DNA of 5,878 nucleotides from Modestobacter sp. Its GTDB lineage: Bacteria; Actinomycetota; Actinomycetes; Mycobacteriales; Geodermatophilaceae. The notes beneath the pieces are model-generated. The model had not been told where the DNA came from. It saw only the letters and a list, made by a program, of their open reading frames with translations, and did no database searches. A program made the translations under genes and the position numbers. The stretch lies in contig JAOPVN010000085.1 of the NCBI GenBank assembly GCA_025966175.1, positions 1-5,878 on the forward strand, given 5' to 3'. Within the stretch, counting starts at the first letter, position 1. The number at the start of each line of letters is the position of its first letter. This document shows, piece by piece, positions 1 through 5,010 of this stretch.

Positions 1-57
1 GACGACGCCGTCCAGGCGCTGCTGCCCCGGACGCCGGCGGCCACGCCGGTCGACTGA
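1..57 (+). CDS. 3' end of an unidentified gene (partial)
   Basis: Frame 1 is open from the window edge to TGA at 55-57 and encodes 18 residues, DDAVQALLPRTPAATPVD. All 18 codons end in G or C, as in the confident genes of the window, which supports real coding. The product cannot be identified from this tail, which looks like a flexible Pro/Ala/Thr-rich C-terminus. The next candidate gene on the same strand begins 37 bases later. Confidence 0.5.
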   Translation, partial: DDAVQALLPRTPAATPVD

Positions 58-94
58 GGGTTGGCCCGCCGCGGGCGCGGGCACGGCACCGCAC

Positions 95-265
95 ATGACC
101 GAGAGCCCATCCCGCACCCCGCGCACCCCCGAGCCCGCCGAGGGCGGGGACCCTCCTGGCCAGGAGGACGCCGGCCGCACCCCGCACCCCGACCAGCCGG
201 CCGAGGGCGCGGACACCGACGAGGAGCCCGGCGTGGACCCCGAGACCCGGGTCACCGGGGTCTGA
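95..265 (+). CDS. small acidic proline-rich hypothetical protein (56 aa)
   Basis: ATG at 95 opens a 56-codon frame ending in TGA at 263-265. The product is rich in Pro, Glu, Asp, Gly and Thr, lacks hydrophobic segments and cysteines, and should be intrinsically disordered. Third codon positions are about 95% G/C (exceptions are CCA and two CCT), which favours coding over chance. It contains a loose internal duplication: RTPEPAEGGD around residues 10-19 resembles RTPHPDQPAEGAD at 28-40. No clear Shine-Dalgarno precedes the ATG, which weakens the call. It lies downstream of the partial gene at 1-57 and ends 3 bases short of a convergent small ORF. I do not recognise a family and propose no function. 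Confidence 0.5.
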   Translation: MTESPSRTPRTPEPAEGGDPPGQEDAGRTPHPDQPAEGADTDEEPGVDPETRVTGV

Positions 266-268
266 GCG

Positions 269-427
269 TCAGGTCGGCGCCGGGTCGGTCGCGTCGTCGG
301 CCGGCCCGGCCGGCTGTCCCCGTTCGTCGGTCTCCGGCTGCGGAGGCGGCCGGTCAGGCGCCGGACGTGGGCGGCGCGGCGGTGCCGTGGGGCGCCGCAC
401 GGAGGTCCGCCCGGGCTCGATCGGCAT
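269..427 (-). CDS. small Pro/Arg-rich ORF following the permease (52 aa)
   Basis: On the minus strand, ATG at 427-425 starts a 52-codon frame ending in TGA at 271-269. The sequence begins MPIEPGRTSVRRPTAPPRRP and continues proline-rich with an acidic C-terminal half; disorder is likely. AGGAGG at 437-432 overlaps the permease stop codon and sits 4 bases before the ATG, which would suit translational coupling as a fourth operon gene. The frame is the same as the permease's, with only three sense codons between the permease TGA and this ATG, so it could also be a C-terminal extension separated by one stop. Third positions are about 87% G/C, lower than the neighbours, so a non-coding origin remains possible. 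No family is recognised. Confidence 0.4.
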   Translation of the reverse strand: MPIEPGRTSVRRPTAPPRRPRPAPDRPPPQPETDERGQPAGPADDATDPAPT

Positions 428-431
428 GACG

Positions 432-437
432 CCTCCT
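432..437 (-). promoter_or_regulatory. strong ribosome binding site overlapping the permease stop
   Basis: AGGAGG on the minus strand shares its first base with the TGA of the permease gene and lies 4 bases upstream of the ATG at 427. It is the main argument that the short ORF 269-427 is translated, by ribosomes finishing the permease. Confidence 0.5.
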
Positions 438-1327
438 CAGGGGATGGACGCCGGGACGGGCGTCGCGGCCGGGACGACCTCGGTTCCCCGCTTGCCCCAG
501 CCGGCGCGCCGGCGCCGCACCGAGATCACCCGGCAGACCAGGTAGATCGCGAAGGAGATCGTGGTCACGAACGGGCTGATCGGGATCGAGCCGCCCAGCG
601 CCAGCAGGATCCCACCGACCGCGGAGACGACCGCGAACACCGTGCTCAGCACCGGCGCCAGCACGGGGGACGCGGTGACCCGGAACGCCGCGGCGGCCGG
701 GGTGACCAGCAGCGAGAGCACCAGCAGCGCGCCCACCACCTGGACGGCGAGGGAGACCGCCAGCCCGAGCAGGAGGGTGAAGGCCACCGAGAGCAGCCCG
801 GCCGGCACGCCGCGCGCCGCAGCCACCTCGGGGTCGACGCTGGTGAACATCAGCGGGCGCCAGATGACCGCCATCCCGGCCAGCACGACCACCGAGACCC
901 CGACCAGCCAGCCCAGCCGCACCGTGTCCACCGCGACGATCTGGCCGGTGAGCAGCCCGAACTTGTTGGCCGCCCGGCCCTCGTAGAGGGCGAGGAACAG
1001 CACGCCGAGGCCCAGGCCGAAGGGCATCAGGACGCCGATCACCGAGTTGCGGTCCCGGGCGCGCACCCCCAGCCCGCCGATGAGGGCCGCGGCCAGCACC
1101 GAGCCGACCACCGAGCCCAGCGCGACGCTGCCGCCCAGCAGCAGCGCGGCGGCCGCCCCGGCGAAGGACAGCTCGCTGATCCCGTGCACGGCGAACTGCA
1201 TGTCGCGGACCTGCACGAAGACGCCGACCAGGCCGCCGACCACGCCCAGCAGCGCCGCGGCGATCAGCGAGTTGTGCACCAGCCCCAGCAGCGCGCCGTA
1301 GTCCTCGAAGTCGAAGAGCCCGTTCAT
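437..1327 (-). CDS. znuB: zinc/manganese ABC transporter permease (ABC-3 family)
   Basis: This 296-aa integral membrane protein is the channel of a metal-ion ABC importer and, by family, works as a homodimer with the adjacent ATPase. Nearly the whole length is hydrophobic, in roughly eight or more segments starting near residue 15 and ending near residue 270, followed by a basic cytoplasmic tail (RRRRAGWGKR). Family hallmarks are visible: VHGISELSFAG near 47-57, the cytoplasmic stretch FTSVDPEVAAARGV at 161-174 expected to contact the ATPase, and the strongly conserved VVGALLVLSLLVTPAAAA near 197-214. The length is usual for ZnuB/TroC/MntB proteins. The start ATG (1327-1325) overlaps the ATPase stop as ATGA, a typical coupled junction. 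The metal cannot be told from the permease alone. Zinc is inferred from the operator in front of the operon, with manganese the main alternative. Confidence 0.93.
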   Translation of the reverse strand: MNGLFDFEDYGALLGLVHNSLIAAALLGVVGGLVGVFVQVRDMQFAVHGISELSFAGAAAALLLGGSVALGSVVGSVLAAALIGGLGVRARDRNSVIGVLMPFGLGLGVLFLALYEGRAANKFGLLTGQIVAVDTVRLGWLVGVSVVVLAGMAVIWRPLMFTSVDPEVAAARGVPAGLLSVAFTLLLGLAVSLAVQVVGALLVLSLLVTPAAAAFRVTASPVLAPVLSTVFAVVSAVGGILLALGGSIPISPFVTTISFAIYLVCRVISVRRRRAGWGKRGTEVVPAATPVPASIP

Positions 1328-2175
1328 CGGGCGGCACCCCCGCCGGGCTGGGCGGCGGTCTCCGGGGTCAGGTCGTGGTGGTGGCAGCCGCCCGGTTCGT
1401 CCGGCGTCCCCACGACCACGATCCGGCCGCGCACGGTGAGCACGTCCACCGGCGTCCGGTACAGCTCGCTGAGGGTCTCCGAGCTGAGCACCTCGCCGGG
1501 CGGACCGATCCGGTAGCTGCCGGCGGCGATGTAGAGGACCCGGTCGACGAGGTCGAGCACCGGGTTGATCTCGTGGGTGACGAAGACGACCGCGGTGTCG
1601 TGCTCCCGTCGGCGCCGGTCGATCATGTCCGCCACCGCCCGCTGGTGGCGCAGGTCCAACGACAGCAGGGGCTCGTCGCAGAGCAGCAGCGCGGGGTCGG
1701 TGGCCAGTGCCTGGGCGATCCGCACCCGCTGCTGCTCGCCACCGGAGAGCAGGCCGATGGGGGCGTCGGCGTAGCCGGTGGCCCCGACCGCGGCCAGTGC
1801 GTCGGCGATGCGCTGCCGTTCGTCGGCGGTCCGCCGCCGAACACCCCAGCGGTGCCCGTCGATGCCCAGGGCGACCAGGTCCCGGGCCCGCAGCGGGGTG
1901 GCGGCGTCCATCGACTTCTGCTGCGGCACGTACCCGACCCGGTCGCTGCCCCGCCCCGGGAGCCGGCCGCCGATCAACAACTGGCCGGCGGACAGCGGCT
2001 GCTGACCGAGCACCGCCTTGAGCAGGGTGGACTTGCCCGCGCCGTTGGGACCGAGGACGGCGAGGAACTCACCGGGCTGCAACTCCAGGTCCAGCCCGCT
2101 CCACAGCACCCGGTCGCCGAAGGACATGCCGGCGCCACGCAGGCTCAGCGCGGGGCCGGAGGGGGCGGTGCTCAT
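1324..2175 (-). CDS. znuC: zinc/manganese ABC transporter ATP-binding protein
   Basis: This 283-aa ATPase powers the metal importer. All ABC motifs are present: Walker A GPNGAGKST at 42-50, the Q-loop in VGYVPQQK (Q85), signature LSGGEQQ at 143-149, Walker B LLLCDE at 163-168, D-loop SLD at 172-174 and H-loop VTHE (H201). The start is ATG at 2175 (MSTAPSGPALSLRG). The frame stays open far upstream, but there it runs antisense to the binding-protein gene and lacks homologous sequence. A weak GGAA lies about 6 bases before the start, and the gap to the binding-protein stop is 14 bases. The C-terminus carries a GGCHHHDL motif (C264, H265-H267) that could bind metal; its role is unknown. It overlaps the permease start by 4 bases. 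ZnuC is preferred over MntB/SitB-type names because of the Zur-like operator. Confidence 0.93.
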   Translation of the reverse strand: MSTAPSGPALSLRGAGMSFGDRVLWSGLDLELQPGEFLAVLGPNGAGKSTLLKAVLGQQPLSAGQLLIGGRLPGRGSDRVGYVPQQKSMDAATPLRARDLVALGIDGHRWGVRRRTADERQRIADALAAVGATGYADAPIGLLSGGEQQRVRIAQALATDPALLLCDEPLLSLDLRHQRAVADMIDRRRREHDTAVVFVTHEINPVLDLVDRVLYIAAGSYRIGPPGEVLSSETLSELYRTPVDVLTVRGRIVVVGTPDEPGGCHHHDLTPETAAQPGGGAAR

Positions 2176-2189
2176 CGTTTCCGAGAATC

Positions 2190-3110
2190 TCACGCGGAGA
2201 GGGCCGCGACGACCGCGTCGAGGTTCGCACCCATCCAGGAGAGGTAGTCCTCGCCGTCGGGCAGCGTCTCGGTCACCGGGACGACGGCCACCCCGGCGGC
2301 CCGGGCCGCCGCCAGCACCTTCTCGGTCTCCGGTCCACTGGTCTGCGCGTTGTAGACCAGCGCGCGCACCTGACCGGCGGAGAAGAGGTCCAGGGTCCGC
2401 CGCAGCACCGCGGGGGCGACGTCGCCACCCTCCTCGATCGCCGCGGAGAACTCCGTGGGCGTGAGGTCCTGCGCGCCGAGGGCGTCCAGCAGGTGACCGG
2501 GCACCGGCTCGGTGACGGCCACCCCGACGCCCTGGGTCGTCGCCCGCGCCGCCTCCTCCTGCGCGACCAGACCGGCGATGCCCTGCTCCAGCCGCGCAGC
2601 CGAGCCGGCGTAGTCGGCCGCACCGTCCGGGTCGATCCGGCTGAGGGCGTCGGCGACCTGTCCGGTCAGCTCGGACATCGCCGGGAGGTCGTACCAGACG
2701 TGCTCGTTGAAGTCGGCCGCCTCGGCGTCCAGGCCGGAGACCTCCACCGCGTTCAGCACGGTGGGGCGGGCGTCGGTGGCCGACAGCAGGGTGTCCATGA
2801 AGTCGTCGTAGCCCCCGCCGTTCTCGATCACCAGGTCGGCCTGGGAGACGGCGAGCTGGGTGCGGACGCTGGCCTCGTAGGAGTGCGGGTCGGCCGAGGG
2901 GTCGTCGATGACCGAGGTGACCTCGACCCGGTCCCCGCCGATGGTCTGCACCAGGTCGCCGTAGACGTTGGTGGAGGCCACGACCTGCACCCCGTCCGCG
3001 GCTGCGGCTGCGGCCGCGTCGGAGCCGCAGCCGGCGACAGCGGCGAGCGCGAGCGCGGACACCAGGGAGGAGGTGGCCAGCGCGGACGCACGGCGCGAGG
3101 GGGAGCGCAT
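2190..3110 (-). CDS. znuA: zinc/manganese-binding lipoprotein of ABC transporter (ZnuA/TroA family)
   Basis: This 306-aa cluster A-I solute-binding protein captures the metal outside the membrane and delivers it to the permease. It has a lipoprotein signal: basic MRSPSRR, hydrophobic core, then lipobox VAGC with the acylated cysteine at 28, followed by an Ala-rich linker. The mature domain starts at VQVVASTNVYGDLV (41-54). Probable metal ligands by family alignment are H76 in SADPHSYE, H137 in NEHVWYDLP, E201 in VTEPVPG and E281 in VTETLP. No histidine-rich loop lies between the first two ligands, unlike many proteobacterial ZnuA proteins. The start ATG at 3110 has GGAGGA at 3119-3114, only 3 bases away but the sole good site. 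It is the first gene of a leftward operon with the ATPase and permease. Zinc is favoured because of the Fur/Zur-type operator in the leader; manganese is possible. Confidence 0.92.
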   Translation of the reverse strand: MRSPSRRASALATSSLVSALALAAVAGCGSDAAAAAAADGVQVVASTNVYGDLVQTIGGDRVEVTSVIDDPSADPHSYEASVRTQLAVSQADLVIENGGGYDDFMDTLLSATDARPTVLNAVEVSGLDAEAADFNEHVWYDLPAMSELTGQVADALSRIDPDGAADYAGSAARLEQGIAGLVAQEEAARATTQGVGVAVTEPVPGHLLDALGAQDLTPTEFSAAIEEGGDVAPAVLRRTLDLFSAGQVRALVYNAQTSGPETEKVLAAARAAGVAVVPVTETLPDGEDYLSWMGANLDAVVAALSA

Positions 3111-3133
3111 CGGTCCTCCGAGAACGGCGGGAA

Positions 3134-3148
3134 TGAGAATGATTGTCA
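3134..3148. promoter_or_regulatory. Fur/Zur-type operator of the metal operon
   Basis: TGAGAAT-G-ATTGTCA is a 7-1-7 inverted repeat with one mismatched pair, matching the architecture of actinobacterial Zur boxes (TGAAAAT-n-ATTTTCA type). It lies 23 bases upstream of the lipoprotein start, downstream of a possible -10 hexamer, where a bound repressor would block transcription start. Zur represses zinc uptake genes when zinc is sufficient. Assigning it to Zur rather than Fur rests on the neighbouring transporter genes. Confidence 0.75.
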
Positions 3149-3150
3149 GT

Positions 3151-3156
3151 AGCGTA
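3151..3156 (-). promoter_or_regulatory. possible -10 hexamer of the znuACB promoter
   Basis: Read on the minus strand, TACGCT fits the TAnnnT pattern. It lies 2 bases upstream of the Zur-like box, so transcription would start inside the operator and give a leader of roughly 35 bases. No convincing -35 is visible at the expected distance, so this is tentative. Confidence 0.3.
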
Positions 3157-3253
3157 TCGCTCGACCACCCCCTCCCGCCAACGCCCCCTGGCCCGCATGC
3201 ACACCGTCACCAGCACCGCCGTGAGCGAGGTCTCACCCACTCGAAGGAGTTCA

Positions 3254-3288
3254 CCTGGTCCAGGGCTGTTTTCCGGACAGTCACCAGG
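3254..3288 (+). other. nested inverted repeat upstream of the 44-aa ORF
   Basis: CCTGGT (3254-3259) pairs with ACCAGG (3283-3288). Inside it CTGT (3267-3270) pairs with ACAG (3277-3280) around TTTCCGG. The interrupted hairpin ends 15 bases before the ATG at 3304. It could be a leader structure or operator for the small ORF, or chance; there is no T-run to make it a terminator. Confidence 0.25.
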
Positions 3289-3303
3289 GGGAAGCTGGGG
3301 TTC

Positions 3304-3438
3304 ATGCAGCAGGACGAGCACCGCGAGGGCCACATGGACGACGACAGCACCCACCGCCCCGAGGACACGGACACCCGCACCGAGCAGTCGCCGGTGATCC
3401 GACCGCTCGCCAACCCCCGACGAGTACGCCGGGCCTGA
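3304..3438 (+). CDS. small charged hypothetical protein (44 aa)
   Basis: ATG at 3304 gives 44 residues (MQQDEHREGHMDDDSTHRPE at the N-terminus), ending PLANPRRVRRA before TGA at 3436-3438. The N-terminal two-thirds are very acidic and polar and the C-terminus is basic; no membrane segment is present. The first 32 codons all end in G or C, whereas upstream codons in the same frame do not, so coding appears to begin here. A second in-frame ATG at 3334, with GAGGG 4 bases before it, would give 34 residues starting MDDDST and may be the true start. A strong hairpin terminator follows 5 bases after the stop, which supports a short independent transcript. It lies divergently from the zinc operon. 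I recognise no family. Confidence 0.5.
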   Translation: MQQDEHREGHMDDDSTHRPEDTDTRTEQSPVIRPLANPRRVRRA

Positions 3439-3443
3439 CGTCC

Positions 3444-3473
3444 TCCTGACGGCTCCCCGAGGGGGCGTCAGGA
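3444..3473 (+). terminator. hairpin terminator after the 44-aa ORF
   Basis: TCCTGACG (3444-3451) is perfectly complementary to CGTCAGGA (3466-3473). Further pairing of the inner C-rich and G-rich strands closes on a short loop around 3458-3460. No T-tract follows, as is common in high-GC actinomycetes. Its place 5 bases after the stop at 3438 fits termination of that transcript. Confidence 0.6.
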
Positions 3474-3516
3474 CCGTCCCAGGCGCACCACCGACACCCG
3501 CCGCCCCGGGGTTCTC

Positions 3517-3532
3517 CCTGCGTAACGGCAGG
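3517..3532. promoter_or_regulatory. candidate TetR operator upstream of the regulator gene
   Basis: CCTGC-GTAACG-GCAGG is a perfect 5-6-5 inverted repeat, a size usual for TetR-family operators, 115 bases upstream of the chosen tetR start. A further GCAGG follows at 3537-3541, so a longer CCCTGCG/CGCAGGG pairing (3516-3522 with 3536-3542) is also possible. Autoregulation by the adjacent TetR protein is inferred from position only. Confidence 0.3.
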
Positions 3533-3635
3533 TCGCGCAGGGGGCCCGACACGTCGGCGTGCCGCGAACCGCTCCGTCACGGTTGTGCTGCACCATCGGC
3601 CCGTGACTGCCGCAGCCCTTCCCCTGCACACGACC

Positions 3636-3640
3636 GAGGA
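3636..3640 (+). promoter_or_regulatory. ribosome binding site deciding the tetR start
   Basis: GAGGA lies 7 bases before GTG at 3648. The alternative in-frame GTG codons at 3585 and 3603 have no comparable site, so the shorter TetR protein is preferred. Confidence 0.55.
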
Positions 3641-3647
3641 CGGTTCC

Positions 3648-4238
3648 GTGCCGGCCCGTCGCTCCCGCGCGGAGCGGCAGGAGATCGTCCTGGACACCGC
3701 CGAGCGTCTCTTCTCGGCCCGCAGCTCCCGCAGTGTCGGCATGGACGAGCTGGTCCGCGAGACCGGCCTGGGCAAGATGACGGTCTACCGGCTCTTCAAG
3801 AGCAAGGACGACCTGGTCGGCGCCTACCTCTCCCGCAAGGCCGCCAGCGTGCTCGGCTTCATCGACGCCGACCTGCAGCGCCTGCAGGGTGACCCGCGCG
3901 CCGCGCTGCTCTCGGTGGTCGACGCCGTGGAGAAGGACGTCACCCGCACCGGCTTCCGCGGCTGCCCGTTCACCAACGTCAGCAGTGAGTACGACGATCC
4001 GCAGCACCCGGCCCGCAGCGCGGCCGCCGACTACAAGTACGAGCTGCACATGCGGCTGCTGGCGCTGGCCGGCGAGCTGGTGCCCGGGTACGCCGAGGAC
4101 CTCGCCTCGCAGGTGCACCTGATCATCGACGGCATGTACCTGTCCGGCGGACTGCTGGGCCCCGACGGCCCCGCCTCGCACGGCCGCCAGCTCGCCGAGC
4201 GGCTCATCGACGCCGCGATCGCCGGCGCCCTCGCCTGA
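3648..4238 (+). CDS. TetR/AcrR-family transcriptional regulator
   Basis: From GTG at 3648 the protein has 196 residues, a usual TetR length. The N-terminal DNA-binding domain is clear: helix 1 RQEIVLDTAERLFSAR (10-25), then the helix-turn-helix SVGMDELVRETGLGKMTVYR (29-48) and the family ending LFKSKDDLVGAYL (49-61). The ligand-binding and dimerisation part carries GFRGCPFTN (102-110) with a downstream EYDDPQHPAR, a pattern found in a large TetR subgroup with varied ligands. In-frame GTG codons at 3585 and 3603 would add 21 or 15 residues of unlikely sequence. The ligand cannot be predicted. It is followed by a hairpin and a gene of unknown function, and the acyl-CoA dehydrogenase with palindromic operators is 1 kb downstream; control of any of these is unproven. 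Confidence 0.9.
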   Translation: MPARRSRAERQEIVLDTAERLFSARSSRSVGMDELVRETGLGKMTVYRLFKSKDDLVGAYLSRKAASVLGFIDADLQRLQGDPRAALLSVVDAVEKDVTRTGFRGCPFTNVSSEYDDPQHPARSAAADYKYELHMRLLALAGELVPGYAEDLASQVHLIIDGMYLSGGLLGPDGPASHGRQLAERLIDAAIAGALA

Positions 4239-4260
4239 GGAAGGACCCCACTGCCCCCAC

Positions 4261-4305
4261 CGCTCGCAGGCTCGCGGCGGGGCCCTGCAGCGGGGCCGGC
4301 GAGCG
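4261..4305 (+). terminator. long hairpin after tetR, possible terminator
   Basis: CGCTCGC (4261-4267) is perfectly complementary to GCGAGCG (4299-4305). Inside, GGCCC (4281-4285) pairs with GGGCC (4293-4297). It lies 22 bases after the tetR stop and 30 before the next start, so it may end or attenuate transcription between the two genes. No T-tract follows. Confidence 0.4.
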
Positions 4306-4335
4306 AGGCACCCGGGCCCACCGCAGGATGAGCCG

Positions 4336-4758
4336 GTGATCGACCGCTCCCGCCCCGACCTCGACGACGACACCGTGGCCGCTCTCGGCACGCTCTCCGA
4401 GTCCCTGGAGACCGTCGAGCAGGCCCGCGGCCTGCTGTACGGCTTCCACCAGCTCACCGGCAAGGCCGACCGCCTGCTCCAGGACGCGGTGCAGCAGTTC
4501 CGCGACGCCGGGCACGCCCAGCTCGCCGACGACCTCGAACGCGACCTCGTCGGCCGCAACGTGATCGCGGACCGGTGGACCTTCCAGATCGTCGAGGACT
4601 TCGACGCCAGCTACTGGTCGACCTTCCGCGCCTTCGACCAGCGCGCCCGCGACGAGCTCTCCGACGGCGACCGGCACGTGCTCGAGGCCCGGATGAAGCA
4701 GCGCGAGCGCACCGCGGGCCACCCCCGGCACGAGGCCGGCCCCGCACTCCAGGACTGA
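4336..4758 (+). CDS. hypothetical helical protein (140 aa), probably conserved in actinomycetes
   Basis: GTG at 4336 starts a 140-residue protein; AGGA at 4326-4328 and nearby lies about 7 bases upstream. Almost all codons end in G or C, supporting a real gene. The protein is soluble, without cysteines or membrane segments, and appears mostly alpha-helical. A helix covers residues about 13-54 (TLSESLETVEQARGLLYGFH and onward), a second about 58-72, then an aromatic-rich central part GRNVIADRWTFQIVEDFD (73-90) and SYWSTFRAF (92-100), a charged helix up to R125, and a flexible tail ending HPRHEAGPALQD. I recall similar proteins as uncharacterised actinobacterial genes but can name no domain. 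It follows tetR after a hairpin, so cotranscription is uncertain. Confidence 0.8.
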   Translation: MIDRSRPDLDDDTVAALGTLSESLETVEQARGLLYGFHQLTGKADRLLQDAVQQFRDAGHAQLADDLERDLVGRNVIADRWTFQIVEDFDASYWSTFRAFDQRARDELSDGDRHVLEARMKQRERTAGHPRHEAGPALQD

Positions 4759-4796
4759 GCTCGCCGAGCGCCGGCGCACCGCGCAGACTCGGCAAG

Positions 4797-4994
4797 ATGA
4801 TGACTGCCGGGAAGAACCCACCGGACGACCGGGACGTCGGCCCCCTGGGCAGTGCCGTCTCCCCTCCCGCCGGGGACGACGACGCGGACGGGATGGCCGG
4901 CCCGGTCGTGCCCCCGCCGGAGACCGAGCCCGACGCACACGAGGACAGCACCCGCCGGGGACTGCGCCGGCTGCTGCACCGCGGCGACGACTGA
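4797..4994 (+). CDS. small disordered acidic hypothetical protein (65 aa)
   Basis: Two adjacent ATG codons (4797, 4800) open a frame ending in TGA at 4992-4994, giving 65 or 64 residues. The body is rich in Asp, Pro and Gly (for example DDDADGMAGPVVPPPETEPD), followed by a short basic amphipathic end, STRRGLRRLLHRGDD. About 91% of codons end in G or C, consistent with coding. The ribosome binding site is weak (GGCAAG). No signal peptide or known domain is seen. The basic C-terminal helix could bind nucleic acid, membrane or a partner, but this is speculation. It lies 38 bases after the 140-aa gene and could be cotranscribed with it. Confidence 0.5.
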   Translation: MMTAGKNPPDDRDVGPLGSAVSPPAGDDDADGMAGPVVPPPETEPDAHEDSTRRGLRRLLHRGDD

Positions 4995-5010
4995 GCCGAC
5001 CTCACCCCGC

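Noticed and set aside
65..81. CCCGC/GCGGG hairpin after the partial gene, as a terminator
   Set aside because: Only 5 pairs, several alternative registers and no T-tract; not distinguishable from GC-rich background.
299..315. GC-only palindrome GCCGGCC-C-GGCCGGC
   Set aside because: It lies within the minus-strand 52-aa ORF and has too short a loop for a stable full-length RNA stem; such GGCC/CCGG runs are common in this base composition.
3221..3236. GTGAGCGAGGTCTCAC as a possible CRP/GlxR site
   Set aside because: The GTGA and TCAC halves are 8 bases apart, not the 6 of the consensus, and the outer T/A positions are missing.
3249..3255. GTTCACC, resembling half of an actinobacterial PHO box
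   Set aside because: A PHO box needs direct repeats about 11 bases apart; none is found on either side.
2176..3552. Long minus-strand open frame continuing upstream of the ATPase start
   Set aside because: It is an alternate frame of the binding-protein gene, kept open by high GC; its Arg/Gly-rich translation has no family features, while the ATPase homology begins at the ATG at 2175.
3585..3647. Earlier GTG starts for tetR (3585, 3603)
   Set aside because: They have no ribosome binding site; GAGGA at 3636-3640 fits the GTG at 3648, which gives the usual TetR N-terminal length.
3468..4938. Long minus-strand open frames over tetR and the 140-aa gene
   Set aside because: The plus strand has the TetR fold and a strong G/C third-position pattern; the antisense products look like low-complexity Gly/Arg/Val sequence.
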